Assembly (NCBI RefSeq): GCF_014174355.1
Contig: NZ_JABEQF010000019.1
Coordinates: 1-64,000 of the forward strand
DNA: 64,000 nt
Direction of reading: 5' to 3'
From: Gluconacetobacter azotocaptans
Lineage (GTDB): Bacteria > Pseudomonadota > Alphaproteobacteria > Acetobacterales > Acetobacteraceae
The notes under the pieces are model-generated. The model worked only from the letters and a program-made list of their open reading frames with translations, was not told the origin of the DNA and did not search any database. The position numbers and the translations under genes were made by a program. Below, one piece after another: positions 9,238-18,916 of the stretch (its first letter is position 1; each line of letters begins with the position of its first letter).

Positions 9238-10686
9238 ATGGCGGCTACAGGCATGACGAACGCGGGGGTTATCGACAATTTCCTGAATACGTTCACCACG
9301 ACGATCGATACCGGCTTCGGTCTGGTGAAGGGTAATGTGGTCTCGCTCGCCGGATCGCTCTCCGTCCTCGACATCGCGCTCGCCGGGCTGTTCTGGGCCT
9401 GGGCGGCGGATGAGGACATCATCCAGCGTCTGGTGAAGAAGACGCTCTATATCGGCTTCTTCGCGTTCGTCATCGACAATTTCGACGCACTCTCGAAGAA
9501 GATCTTCGACAGTTTCGCTGCCCTTGGCCTGAAGGTCGGCGGCGGAAAGCTCGCGCTCGGTGATTTCTTGCATCCCGGCAGGCTGGCGGCGACGGGGTTT
9601 GATGCGGCCCAGCCGCTGCTGGACGCGATGCATCAGTTCCTCGACCCGATCCATTTCTTCACCGGCTTCGCCCAGATCGCGGTGTTCCTGATCTCCTGGT
9701 TCATCGTCATGGCGGCGTTCTTCGTGCTGGCCGTCCAGCTCTTCGTGGCGATCGTCGAGTTCAAGCTCACCACGCTTGCAGGGTTCATCCTGATTCCATT
9801 CGCGCTGTTCAACCGTACGGCGTTCCTGGCCGAGAAGGTGCTGGGCAATGTGGTGTCCTCCGGCGTGAAGATCATGGTCTTCGCCGTCATCAGCGCCATT
9901 GCCTCCACGCTGTTTTCTCAGTTCACCACGTCCTATGGCGACAGCCTGCCGACGATCGGTCAGGCGCTCTCCGTGGTGCTCGCAGCACTCGCGATGATCG
10001 GGCTCGCCATGTATGGCGGCAGCGTCGCCAATGGGCTGATTTCCGGTGCGCCCCAGCTTGGCGCGGGAGCGGCGGCCGGGACCGGAATGGCGGTAGGTGC
10101 CATGGGAGCCGCTGCCGTGGCTGCCCCTGCCGCCCTGGCATCCGGGGGTGCCGCCGCCCTTGGTGCGACCGCTGCCGCCGCACGGGGAGGTGCTGCGATC
10201 GCGGGCGCTGCGACCACCGCATATTCCATGGGAGCTGCGGGGCAGACGGGCGCGGCCGGTATGGCCGCCGCTGCTGGCAATGTCGGTCGTGCTGCCGGCG
10301 GCGCTGCCATGAACGCGGCGAAGAGCAAGGTCGGCGCGGCGGCATCCTCATTGAAGGAAAGCTATGCTGCCGGTGGACGCTGGGCCGCCGGTGCGATGGG
10401 CGGTGGTGGAGGAAGCGACGGTCCATCAGGTGACGGTAGGTCCTCAGGCCCGTCCGGCGGCGGGGGTGACCCTGGTGCCGGGCCCGCCGGTAGCGGCAAC
10501 CCCGGTGGCGATGGTCCCGATGGAGGCGATGGCTCCGGCCCGACATCTGATAGCAAGCCACCCCGCTGGGCGCGGAAGATGAAGCGCCGGAATGCGGCCG
10601 CCCATGCGGTGGAAGCCGCAAATGTCATCCGCTCCGCCGATGGCGGCGGCGGGTCCGCCTCCATCGATCTCTCGGAGAAAGAATGA
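9238..10686 (+). CDS. trbL: TrbL/VirB6-like polytopic membrane protein
   Basis: 482 residues. The first 270 or so contain at least five hydrophobic segments (for example VFLISWFIVMAAFFVLAVQL and LSVVLAALAMIGLAMYGG) and match the TrbL family, the inner-membrane channel part of conjugative secretion systems. From about 280 the chain becomes Ala/Gly-rich and then a low-complexity Gly/Ser/Pro/Asp tail (about 385-445) before a basic end. Such tails are common and variable in TrbL. The stop overlaps trbF (ATGATG). Confidence 0.93.
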   Translation: MAATGMTNAGVIDNFLNTFTTTIDTGFGLVKGNVVSLAGSLSVLDIALAGLFWAWAADEDIIQRLVKKTLYIGFFAFVIDNFDALSKKIFDSFAALGLKVGGGKLALGDFLHPGRLAATGFDAAQPLLDAMHQFLDPIHFFTGFAQIAVFLISWFIVMAAFFVLAVQLFVAIVEFKLTTLAGFILIPFALFNRTAFLAEKVLGNVVSSGVKIMVFAVISAIASTLFSQFTTSYGDSLPTIGQALSVVLAALAMIGLAMYGGSVANGLISGAPQLGAGAAAGTGMAVGAMGAAAVAAPAALASGGAAALGATAAAARGGAAIAGAATTAYSMGAAGQTGAAGMAAAAGNVGRAAGGAAMNAAKSKVGAAASSLKESYAAGGRWAAGAMGGGGGSDGPSGDGRSSGPSGGGGDPGAGPAGSGNPGGDGPDGGDGSGPTSDSKPPRWARKMKRRNAAAHAVEAANVIRSADGGGGSASIDLSEKE

Positions 10687-11369
10687 TGTTCCGTCGCTCC
10701 ACCACACGCTACGGGACCACACCCGAGCCAGTGACACCCTATCAGAAAGCCGCCCAGATCTGGGACGAACGCATTGGCTCCGCCCGCGTCCAGGCGCGCA
10801 ATTGGCGGCTGATGGCCTTCGGCGGCATGCTTCTCTCGGCCGGTCTCGGGGGCGCGCTGATCTGGCACTCCGCGCGCGGCACGATCGTGCCCTGGGTGGT
10901 GCAGGTCGACAGGCTCGGCCAGGCACAGGTCGTGGCCCCGGCGACAGGGGGCTACACGCCTGCAGATCCGCAGATCGCCTGGTATCTGGCGCAGTTCGTT
11001 CATGACGTGCGGTCCCTGTCGTCCGACGCTGTGGTGGTCCGGCACAACTGGCTTCGTGCCTATGACTTCACCACGACATCCGGCGCGGTTGCCCTGAACG
11101 ATTACGCCCGCCTGAACGATCCGTTCTCGCGCATCGGGCATGAACAGGTCGAGGTGGACATCGCCTCGGTGATCCGGGCATCGCCCGGTAGCTTCCGCGT
11201 CGCCTGGACCGAGCGCCATTACCGCGACGGCGCCTTTACCGGCACCGAACGCTGGACCGCCCTCGTCTCGGTCGTTTTGCGCACGCCCCGCGATGCCGAT
11301 CATCTGCGGAAAAATCCCCTTGGAATCTATGTCTCTGCCATCAACTGGTCGAAGGAGCTCGGACAATGA
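10683..11369 (+). CDS. trbF: TrbF/VirB8-like protein
   Basis: 228 residues starting MMFRRSTTRYGTTPEPVTPY, with the usual 'PYQKAAQIWDERIGSARVQA' opening, one membrane helix near 38-60 (RLMAFGGMLLSAGLGGALIW) and a periplasmic NTF2-like domain. VirB8 proteins nucleate the inner-membrane complex. It overlaps trbL and trbG by four bases each. Confidence 0.94.
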   Translation: MMFRRSTTRYGTTPEPVTPYQKAAQIWDERIGSARVQARNWRLMAFGGMLLSAGLGGALIWHSARGTIVPWVVQVDRLGQAQVVAPATGGYTPADPQIAWYLAQFVHDVRSLSSDAVVVRHNWLRAYDFTTTSGAVALNDYARLNDPFSRIGHEQVEVDIASVIRASPGSFRVAWTERHYRDGAFTGTERWTALVSVVLRTPRDADHLRKNPLGIYVSAINWSKELGQ

Positions 11370-12367
11370 TCCGCATGGTCATGCGCGCGTTGCCGCTGAT
11401 GCTGCTCGCCCTGTCCGCTTGTGCGGGGCAGTATCATCCGCCTGTCATTCGCTACGATGATGCGGCTAAGGCGACACATCTGCCCGACCCACCGAAACCG
11501 GTGCAGGTCGTGGAGGTGCCACAGCCACTCCCGCTGCCTGGGCAGCTCAAGCCGCTGCCGTCACGACGTTCTGGGCGCACCGCCCCCGAAGTCGCCGACC
11601 CGACCATGCGCGTGACCCAGGCCAATCTGGCGGCGCGCATCCAGCCCACGCGGGCTGGGTTCATCAACGCGGTGCAGGTCTATCCCTACAGCGCGGGTGC
11701 GCTCTATCAGGTCTATGCCTCACCTGGTGAAATCACAGACATTATGCTCCAGCAGGGCGAGAAGCTGGTCGGTACGGGGCCGGTTGCGGCCGGCGACACG
11801 GTGCGCTGGATCATCGGTGATACCGAGAGCGGGGCAGGGGCGACGAAGCGCATCCATATCCTGGTCAAGCCGACCCGACCGGATTTGACCACCAACCTGA
11901 TCGTGAACACCGATCGCCGGACCTATCTGGCCGAACTGCGCTCCACCCCCGCCACCTATATGGCGTCGGTATCCTGGGACTATCCCGAGGATGACCTGAT
12001 CGCCCTGCATAGGCAGGACAGTGTCGCAGATGACGATGCTCCCGTTGAAACGGGCCTCAATCTTGATGCCCTGAATTTCCGCTATGCCATCCAGCCGGTG
12101 AAAGGGGGTACACCGCCCTGGCTGCCCAGCCGGGCCTTCGATGATGGCCATAAGGTCTATATCGCCTTCCCATCGGGAATAGGGCAGGGGGAACTACCGC
12201 CGCTCTTCGTGCTGGGGGCAGACGGCGGTCCGGAACTGGTCAATTATCGTGTCCGGCAGAACTGGATGATCGTGGACCGGCTGTTTGCCGCCGCTGAACT
12301 GCGACTGGGCGACAAACACTCCGAGCAGCGCGTGCGGATCGTGCGCACCGACGGGCGGCCGACATGA
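11366..12367 (+). CDS. trbG: TrbG/VirB9-like lipoprotein
   Basis: 333 residues. The signal peptide ends in a lipobox, LLALSAC, so Cys-19 or so is expected to be lipidated. The C-terminal two thirds match the VirB9/CagX outer-membrane core component (TRAGFINAVQVYPYSAGALYQV, NLDALNFRYAIQ, YVIAF-type strands). Together with TrbI it builds the outer-membrane core of the channel. It overlaps both neighbours by four bases. Confidence 0.94.
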   Translation: MIRMVMRALPLMLLALSACAGQYHPPVIRYDDAAKATHLPDPPKPVQVVEVPQPLPLPGQLKPLPSRRSGRTAPEVADPTMRVTQANLAARIQPTRAGFINAVQVYPYSAGALYQVYASPGEITDIMLQQGEKLVGTGPVAAGDTVRWIIGDTESGAGATKRIHILVKPTRPDLTTNLIVNTDRRTYLAELRSTPATYMASVSWDYPEDDLIALHRQDSVADDDAPVETGLNLDALNFRYAIQPVKGGTPPWLPSRAFDDGHKVYIAFPSGIGQGELPPLFVLGADGGPELVNYRVRQNWMIVDRLFAAAELRLGDKHSEQRVRIVRTDGRPT

Positions 12368-13536
12368 CGGGGCAGGACCAGGCTGCCGGCGGGACGTCCG
12401 CGCCACTTCCATCACCTCCCGATCTGCGCCTGCGGGCGGAAGGGCCGCGCGTGGTACGCCTTAACCGCACCGTGGTCTGGGCGCTCGGCGGGGTGGGCAT
12501 GCTTACCCTCGGTCTCGCGCTCGGCTACGCGCTGGAGAACAGCAGCCATAAAACTTCATCCGCCGCCAGCCAGGACACGGATGCCCGTCCGTCCGCCGAT
12601 GGGCTGGCGCGGTTGCCCTCCGACTATGTCGGCAATGGCGTGCCAAAGCTCGGCCCCGCACTGTCCGGTGATCTGGGGCACACCATCCTGAAAGCGCAGC
12701 AGCAGGGGCGAGCAGCATCCGGCGGGGAGGATCGCCGTGCCGCACAGGAAATTGAGGCCGCGATCGCCAGCCGTCTGTTCGTGCAGACGGGTGAACGTGA
12801 CCGCGCCAGCGAACAGGCCACCCCGCCCACGCCGGGCGCTCTTGCCTCCCCGGGGCGGGCGCCCACCACGACCGGGCCACAGGCTGGGAACCTTGCCTTT
12901 CCGGAAGGGCAGCCCGACCGCTCGACAACCAGCCCGGACCGTATCGCACCTCCTGCCTCGCCCTATATCCTTCAGGCGGGCACGGTGATCGCGGGGGCGC
13001 TGAACACGAAAATCAGCTCCGACCTGCCGGGCCAGGTCACCGGCCATATCACGCAGAACGTCTATGATAGCCCGACCGGACGCTATCTCCTGATCCCGCA
13101 GGGCAGCACCTTGTTCGGAGCCTATAACAGTGGGATTTCTTTCGGGCAGCAGCGCACCCAGATCATCTGGACCCGACTGATCTTCCCGGACGGCGAGAGC
13201 CTGGTCCTGGAGAAACTGCCGGGTGGAGACGCCATCGGCCAGTCAGGTCTGTCCGATGAGGTCAACAACCATTGGGGTCAGCTCTTCAAGGCTGCCCTGG
13301 TCACGACCCTGCTCAGCATCGGTTCGGAAGCGGGCACGTCATGGAACGAGAACAATCTGATGCAGGCGATCCGCAGTGGGGCATCGAACGGTTTCTCGAT
13401 GGTCGGCAACCGGCTGATCGACCGCAGTCTGAACGTCCAGCCGACGCTCACCGACCGGCCGGGACTGCCCTTCACCGTCATTCTCAGCCGCGACCTGTTG
13501 CTCAAACCCTATCAGAACGGAGGAAATCCTCGATGA
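12364..13536 (+). CDS. trbI: TrbI/VirB10-like protein
   Basis: 390 residues. A cytoplasmic segment is followed by a membrane helix at about 38-58 (VVWALGGVGMLTLGLALGYA), a Pro/Ala-rich periplasmic linker and a C-terminal VirB10 beta-barrel domain (AGTVIAGALNTKISSDLPGQ; YLLIPQGSTLFGAYNSGISF). VirB10 spans both membranes and transmits energy from the ATPases to the outer pore. The stop codon overlaps the downstream DUF2274 gene. Confidence 0.95.
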   Translation: MTGQDQAAGGTSAPLPSPPDLRLRAEGPRVVRLNRTVVWALGGVGMLTLGLALGYALENSSHKTSSAASQDTDARPSADGLARLPSDYVGNGVPKLGPALSGDLGHTILKAQQQGRAASGGEDRRAAQEIEAAIASRLFVQTGERDRASEQATPPTPGALASPGRAPTTTGPQAGNLAFPEGQPDRSTTSPDRIAPPASPYILQAGTVIAGALNTKISSDLPGQVTGHITQNVYDSPTGRYLLIPQGSTLFGAYNSGISFGQQRTQIIWTRLIFPDGESLVLEKLPGGDAIGQSGLSDEVNNHWGQLFKAALVTTLLSIGSEAGTSWNENNLMQAIRSGASNGFSMVGNRLIDRSLNVQPTLTDRPGLPFTVILSRDLLLKPYQNGGNPR

Positions 13537-13766
13537 CAGAATTGAAGATCAGGGAAATCCCCGACGAGAAACCGGTGAAAATGACTGTGGCCTTACCTGC
13601 CGATCTTCATCGTGATCTGCTTGCCTACGCAGCGCTTCTTTCCGGCAATGATGGGGCGACGGATCCGGTCCGGCTGGTCGCGCCCATGCTTCGGCAGTTC
13701 ATGATGTCGGACAAGGGGTTCGCCAAAGCACGGAGAAAGGGGAAAGGAACGTCGTCGGAAAAATAG
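13533..13766 (+). CDS. DUF2274 family small protein
   Basis: 77 residues, MTELKIREIPDEKPVKMTVA at the start, then a ribbon-helix-helix-like stretch with LPADLHRDLLAYAALL and a basic C-terminus (ARRKGKG). Short proteins of this type regularly follow trbI in alphaproteobacterial and betaproteobacterial transfer islands. The function is unknown; a DNA-binding role is possible from the RHH-like pattern (inference). It is the last gene of the trb operon and meets the minus-strand LysR gene two bases later. Confidence 0.85.
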   Translation: MTELKIREIPDEKPVKMTVALPADLHRDLLAYAALLSGNDGATDPVRLVAPMLRQFMMSDKGFAKARRKGKGTSSEK

Positions 13767-13768
13767 CT

Positions 13769-14683
13769 TCATGGTCTGTGGACTTCGATATAGCGGGCGA
13801 AGCTCAGGGCGCAGGGATTTTCATTGTCAGGTCGCCAGACGATCCCGAATTCCAGATGGGAGGAGCCGCCCGCGTCCCGGATTTCCGTGATCGCGATGTC
13901 ATGGCCATGCCGATCGCGGATCAGCGGCAGCCACGAGGCGGGAAGCAGGGCGACGCCTTCGTGGTTCTGGACGAGTGCGACGATCCTGTTGCTGCCGATA
14001 TCATGACGCCGGATCTTCGGCCGGATGCCCGTCTCCCCAATCTTACGCAGGATGAGTGTCTCGAAGTCCTGGCCTGCGTTGTCACGTCCTGTGAGAAATG
14101 TTTCATGACGCAGGTCCGTCCAGGATAATTCCGGCCGTGTCGCGAGAGGATGATCGGCGGGGAGTGCGGCCACGATGCGTTCGCTCCACAGAGGCGTGAC
14201 CCGCAAGGCGGGCGCCAGGTCGCGGCGTGTGACGACCGCGAAATCGATCTGTCCGCGCTGGAGACGGCGCAGCAGTCTTTTGCCAGTGCCTTCGGAATAG
14301 CGAAAGGCGATATCGGGATGTGTGGCACGGAACTCCGCCGTGAAGGCCGAGAGCCGTCCTGGCAGGACGCAAGTCTGGATGCCGATCGAGATCTGGCCAT
14401 TCTCGCCCTTGCCCGTCCGCCGAGCGCGGGCGTTCATGCCGGCCACATTGTCCAGGATCGTCTGGCTCCAGCGGATGAATTCCTGACCGAACATGGTTGG
14501 GGCAGCGCCCGTCGGGGAGCGGATGAACAGCCTGACATCAAGCCGCTCCTCGAGGTTGTGCAGGGACCGGCTGACGGCAGATTGTCGGGTATTCAGGAAA
14601 CGCGCCGCGCCGTGGATACTGCCGTGCTCGGCGATTGCCCGCACGCACAGAAGTTGCCAGAGATCGAATGGCGGACGGCGCAT
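13769..14683 (-). CDS. LysR-family transcriptional regulator
   Basis: 304 residues with an N-terminal winged helix (RAIAEHGSIHGAARFLNTRQ, then SAVSRSLHNLEERLDVRLFI) and a LysR substrate-binding domain from about 90. It lies six bases behind the RND permease on the same strand, so it is probably cotranscribed with the efflux operon, unlike the usual divergent placement. It may sense an efflux substrate, or it may be a passenger. Its 3' end abuts the trb operon in a convergent arrangement with no visible terminator. Confidence 0.85.
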   Translation of the reverse strand: MRRPPFDLWQLLCVRAIAEHGSIHGAARFLNTRQSAVSRSLHNLEERLDVRLFIRSPTGAAPTMFGQEFIRWSQTILDNVAGMNARARRTGKGENGQISIGIQTCVLPGRLSAFTAEFRATHPDIAFRYSEGTGKRLLRRLQRGQIDFAVVTRRDLAPALRVTPLWSERIVAALPADHPLATRPELSWTDLRHETFLTGRDNAGQDFETLILRKIGETGIRPKIRRHDIGSNRIVALVQNHEGVALLPASWLPLIRDRHGHDIAITEIRDAGGSSHLEFGIVWRPDNENPCALSFARYIEVHRP

Positions 14684-14689
14684 GGCCTG

Positions 14690-17600
14690 TCACACCGTCT
14701 TGCCACGGCGCGGCTTGATGACCGTATAGACCGAGGGCAGCACGAAGAGCGTCATGGTCGTGCCGACGATCATGCCGACGACAATCACCGTTCCCAGTCC
14801 GAAGCGACTGTTCGCGCCCGCACCCGTGGCGATGACCAGGGGCGCAAGACCCACGACCATTGCAGCTGTAGTCATGATGATCGGGCGGAAACGGATGGCG
14901 GCGGCCGTCTCGATTGCTGTCCTGCGGTCTACATTGTCACGATGAAGGATCTCGTTTGCGAACTCGACCATCAGGATGCCATGCTTACTGACCAGTCCGA
15001 TCAGCGTAATGAGTCCGATTTCGGTATAGATATTTAAGGTCGTCACACCGAGAGCGAGCGGAATAAGGGCGCCGAACACGGATAACGGCACACTGACAAG
15101 GATGATGACCGGGTCGGTGAAGCTGTTGTACTGAATCGACAGGACGAGATAGATGGCAATCAGTGCGAAAAGGAATGCAAAAATGAGCGCGTTTCCTTCC
15201 TGTACATACTGTCGTGAATCAGACTGCCAGTCATAGCTGTAGCCGGGCGGGAACTCCGCCGCCTTTGCCTTCAGGAAGCTCACGGCGTCACCCATCGTCA
15301 CGCCTTTGGCGAGAATGGCCTGAAACGTGGCCGAATTCTGCTGGCCGAACTGGGGCAGGCGGTTGGGCTCCACATCGACGCGCACGCTGGCCAAGGCTGA
15401 CAGCGGTACCTGACGGCCATTCTGGTCGCGCATGTAGTAGGTCTTCAGGGCATCTGGTGTCAGGCGGGACAGGGGAACGGCTTGCGGGATCACGTCATAG
15501 GACCGGCCATAATAGCCAAAGCGATTGACGTAGTTTTCCCCGATCAGCGTGTTCAGTGCGTTGCCGATCCGCTCCATACGGATCCCGAGCGCATTGGCTT
15601 TGGTCCGATCGACCGTGACCCGGACAACCGGATTATCGAAGGCGAGGTCGCTATCGACCACGGCAAACAGACCGCTTTTAGAGGCTTCTTCCCGCAGGTG
15701 TGACATGACGCTGAAGACGTTGCGATAGCTGTCATCGCTGCGGACGACCATCTGGACTGGCAGGCCGCCGGTTGAACCCGGCAGTGCCCCCATCTGGAAC
15801 ACGAAGACGCTGGTCCCCTGGATGGAAGCAACACGCTGTTGCAGGTCCATCTGGATCTGATCGGCGTTACGCTTCCGCTTGCCCCAATCATCGAGATTGA
15901 CACCGCCAACGCTGTTGGCGATCCCGTCAATTCCGTTCATCTGCCAGTGGCTATGGCCTTCCGGGATTTCAGACATCTTCTCGTAAAGCGTCTGGGCGTA
16001 GGTCTCGACATAATGAAGATTGGCGTATTGCGGAGCCTTGACCGCCGTATAGACGATGTCCTGGTCCTCATTGGGTGCCAGTTCGCTCTGCGAGACATGC
16101 AGCATGACCGGAATAAGAAGGAAGATTACCGCCGCCGTGCCGAGTGGAACCCAGCGATGTCGTAGCGAAAAATCGAGAACGGTTTCATAGCGCGCGGTCA
16201 TGAAACCGAAGGCGCGCTCGGCCATCCGCTCCATGAAGCCTTCCTTCTCTTTCGCTTTGAGCAATTTTGCGCTCATGAGCGGCGACAGGGTGAGTGCAAC
16301 GACTCCGGAGACGATGACGGACCCGGCCAGCGTGAGCGCGAATTCCCGGAACAGCGTGCCCGTCAGTCCGCCCATGAAAGCGATCGGGGCGTAAACCGCC
16401 GTGAGCGTAAGGGTCATTGCGACAACAGGGCCTGCAACCTCACGCGCCCCGAGTAACGCAGCGTCGAAGGGGGATTTGCCCTCTTCGATATGGCGATGGA
16501 CGTTCTCGATCACGACGATGGCGTCATCGACCACGAGCCCGATGGATAGCACCATCGCCAGCAGGGTGAGCAGATTCAGACTGAACCCGAAGGTATACAT
16601 CAGCCCGACCGCGCCAAGCATCGAGAGGGGTATGGTGGCGATCGGTACGATCACCGCCCGCACGGTACCGAGGGAGAGGTAAATCACAAGGATGACGATG
16701 AGCAGCGCCTCGATGAAGGTCTCGGTCACTTCATCGATCGACGCCTGAATGAAATGTGCGGTCTCGTATGGGACGCGGACATCAATTCCCGGCGGAAGCG
16801 TCGCCTTGAGTTTCGGCATGATCTCGTTGAGACGCGAGATGATCGTAAGCGGATTGCCCGTCGGCGACGGCTCCAGGCCCACGAAGATCGAAGGGCGGGG
16901 CGTCGGCTTGCCATTCGGCGGCCGAAGCGTGCTGGTCTGCGAACTGGTGTCCGTATTGTCCGGCCCCAGTTCTGCTCGCCCGATGTCCCGCACCCGGATA
17001 ACCCGGCCACCGGTCGAGCGCAGCACCATGTCGCGGAATTCCTCGACGGTTTTTAGATCCGTGTTGAGGTTGATATTGCTGATCGTATAAACGCCGCGGA
17101 TCCGTCCGGGTGCGGCCTGAAAATTGTTCTCCCGGATGGCCCGTGCCACGTCCTCGCCAGTCATGTCGTTGGCGGCCAGTTTCTCGGGGTCGAGCCAGAG
17201 GCGCATCGAAAGGCGCTGCTCTCCGAAATAACTGATCTCGGATACACCCTCTATGCCCGAGAGCATCGGTGCTGCGACCCGGTGAATATAATCCGAGATT
17301 TCGTAGAGAGGGCGCGTCGTGCTGGCGAAACCGATATAGGCGACGGCGGTGAAGCCGCCCGAGGTGCGTTTGATGACCGGATCATACGCGCCTTCCGGCA
17401 ACCGGTATTTGACGGCGTTCACCTTGGACATGACGTCGGTCAGGGCGCGCATGGAATCATAATTCAGCATCATGCGCACCGTCACCACGCTGAGGCCCTG
17501 CGTCGTGGTGGAGGAAAGATAATCAATGCCCTCGACGGACGCGACGGCCTCGCTGATCGGCTGGGTCACGAAGCCCTGCATGAGGTCCGATGATGCCCCC

Positions 17601-17755
17601 GGATAGCGGGTCGAGATCAGGATCGTGGAGGTTTCGAGGGTTGGATATTGACGTGTTGCGATGGAATTGAAGCCCTTGATCCCGAAGAGAACAATCAGGA
17701 TCGTCACGACGATCGCGAGGACAGGCCGCCGAAGGAAGCGATCAGTAAAACTCAT
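14690..17755 (-). CDS. RND-family multidrug efflux permease (HAE-1 type)
   Basis: 1021 residues starting MSFTDRFLRRPVLAIVVTIL. It has the full AcrB-like plan: twelve membrane helices and two large periplasmic loops. The paired Asp of the proton relay are in GLVVDDAIVVIENVHRH, and the C-terminal half has SQYNS-like LSIQYNSFTDPVIIL and GLVSKHGILMVEFANE. It resembles the MexW/MuxB/VexD-like subgroup with a QYPTLE start loop. It would export toxic compounds using the proton gradient together with the fusion protein (17752-18822) and outer membrane factor (18917-20437). It overlaps the fusion-protein gene by four bases. Confidence 0.95.
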   Translation of the reverse strand: MSFTDRFLRRPVLAIVVTILIVLFGIKGFNSIATRQYPTLETSTILISTRYPGASSDLMQGFVTQPISEAVASVEGIDYLSSTTTQGLSVVTVRMMLNYDSMRALTDVMSKVNAVKYRLPEGAYDPVIKRTSGGFTAVAYIGFASTTRPLYEISDYIHRVAAPMLSGIEGVSEISYFGEQRLSMRLWLDPEKLAANDMTGEDVARAIRENNFQAAPGRIRGVYTISNINLNTDLKTVEEFRDMVLRSTGGRVIRVRDIGRAELGPDNTDTSSQTSTLRPPNGKPTPRPSIFVGLEPSPTGNPLTIISRLNEIMPKLKATLPPGIDVRVPYETAHFIQASIDEVTETFIEALLIVILVIYLSLGTVRAVIVPIATIPLSMLGAVGLMYTFGFSLNLLTLLAMVLSIGLVVDDAIVVIENVHRHIEEGKSPFDAALLGAREVAGPVVAMTLTLTAVYAPIAFMGGLTGTLFREFALTLAGSVIVSGVVALTLSPLMSAKLLKAKEKEGFMERMAERAFGFMTARYETVLDFSLRHRWVPLGTAAVIFLLIPVMLHVSQSELAPNEDQDIVYTAVKAPQYANLHYVETYAQTLYEKMSEIPEGHSHWQMNGIDGIANSVGGVNLDDWGKRKRNADQIQMDLQQRVASIQGTSVFVFQMGALPGSTGGLPVQMVVRSDDSYRNVFSVMSHLREEASKSGLFAVVDSDLAFDNPVVRVTVDRTKANALGIRMERIGNALNTLIGENYVNRFGYYGRSYDVIPQAVPLSRLTPDALKTYYMRDQNGRQVPLSALASVRVDVEPNRLPQFGQQNSATFQAILAKGVTMGDAVSFLKAKAAEFPPGYSYDWQSDSRQYVQEGNALIFAFLFALIAIYLVLSIQYNSFTDPVIILVSVPLSVFGALIPLALGVTTLNIYTEIGLITLIGLVSKHGILMVEFANEILHRDNVDRRTAIETAAAIRFRPIIMTTAAMVVGLAPLVIATGAGANSRFGLGTVIVVGMIVGTTMTLFVLPSVYTVIKPRRGKTV

Positions 17756-18822
17756 TGTGCCAGCTCCCGCAGGCCGGCCAGAGGCAGGACTTCCGGAATC
17801 TCGCGCACCTTCACGCCGGTGACGAGGCGGTTCTGGCCGCTGGTTACGACACGGTCGTCCGGCTTCACCCCGTCATCGATGACCACCCATCCGTTGCGGC
17901 GGTCGCCCGCGCGTACAGCCGTCGCGGTGACGGTCGGACCATCGGTGGACGGCTGCTCGACGAAAAGCGTCTCTCCGTAGGCGGTATAGGTGACGGCGGT
18001 TTCCGGGACCACGAGGTGTGGCGCCACCTTCGCGGCAATGGAGACATGGGCGTAGGTGCCCGGATGCAGGTCGGCCGGCGGCGCGTCGAGCAGGGCCTGA
18101 ATGGAGAGCGTATGCGAACCGTCGATGCGCGGGTCGATGGTGGTGACCGTGGCGGTGAAATCCTGCCCCGGCGTCGTGTCGAATGTCAGGTGGACGGTCT
18201 GCCTGAGCTGCACGCTGGCTGCGTTCTCCTCGGCGAGGATGAAGTTCACTCGCATTCGGGCGTAGGACGTCAGCGTGGCGATGGCATCACCCGGATTCAG
18301 ATACTGGCCGAGATTGATCTGTCTGATCCCGACGGAGCCGTCGAAGGGCGCGCGGATATGCTTCTGGTCGATCACCGCCTGCACTCTGGCGACATTGCCT
18401 TTCGCGGCTTCGAAGCGTGCCGTGGCTGTCTCCAGATCCTCGTGGCTCTCTACGCCGGTGCGGATGAGAGAGCGGGCACGGGCGAGATCAGCTTCGGCCG
18501 CCCGCAGTTCGCCGCTCTGGCGGATCAGCTCGCCCTGTTCCGGCGCGTCATTGAGGACCAGGAGCAACTGGCCTTTCCGGACGGTCGCCCCGGAATCGAA
18601 ATCCAGTTCGGTGATCCGGCCGGCGATTTCAGGGGAGAGCGTTACCCCCTGGAACGGCTCGACCTGACCGATCGTCTCGATATGGGCGGCGAAAGGGACG
18701 GGTCTGACCGGCCAGACGGAGACCGCTGTTGCCGGAGTGTCGGCAGCCCTGCCGACGGCGGGCAGGGACATCAGCACCGCTAGAGCGGTGGCATGGTGCC
18801 AGGGGACGGAGAAGCGTCGCAC
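17752..18822 (-). CDS. RND efflux periplasmic adaptor (membrane fusion protein)
   Basis: 356 residues with a signal peptide ending AVGRAADTP. The lipoyl/barrel-sandwich halves are seen at VTLSPEIAGRITELDFDSGA and RAPFDGSVGIRQINLGQYL, with a coiled-coil hairpin between them, followed by beta-barrel and membrane-proximal domains. It links the permease to the outer membrane channel. It is translationally coupled to the permease. An inverted repeat 24 bases upstream of the start (18846-18863) is a likely operator. Confidence 0.93.
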   Translation of the reverse strand: MRRFSVPWHHATALAVLMSLPAVGRAADTPATAVSVWPVRPVPFAAHIETIGQVEPFQGVTLSPEIAGRITELDFDSGATVRKGQLLLVLNDAPEQGELIRQSGELRAAEADLARARSLIRTGVESHEDLETATARFEAAKGNVARVQAVIDQKHIRAPFDGSVGIRQINLGQYLNPGDAIATLTSYARMRVNFILAEENAASVQLRQTVHLTFDTTPGQDFTATVTTIDPRIDGSHTLSIQALLDAPPADLHPGTYAHVSIAAKVAPHLVVPETAVTYTAYGETLFVEQPSTDGPTVTATAVRAGDRRNGWVVIDDGVKPDDRVVTSGQNRLVTGVKVREIPEVLPLAGLRELAQ

Positions 18823-18845
18823 AGATATCTCCCGAAATTATTATT

Positions 18846-18863
18846 ATACGCGGATATACGTAT
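18846..18863. promoter_or_regulatory. Inverted repeat ATACG-N8-CGTAT, putative ArsR-type operator
   Basis: Perfect five-base arms around an eight-base AT-rich spacer, located upstream of the membrane fusion protein start (minus strand). The same architecture occurs before the outer membrane factor (20472-20489) and the FrnE-like gene (21729-21746). The regulator encoded at 20592 is the likely binder; this is inferred from the shared motif and its proximity. Confidence 0.6.
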
Positions 18864-18916
18864 CTAAAGCGCTGGAAAATCCGAACATTAGAGGCCGAAC
18901 GTGCATCAGATGCCGG

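Noticed and set aside
9238-10686. Gly/Ser/Pro-rich tail of TrbL as a fused foreign domain
   Set aside because: Low-complexity tails are usual in TrbL proteins and no domain border is evident.
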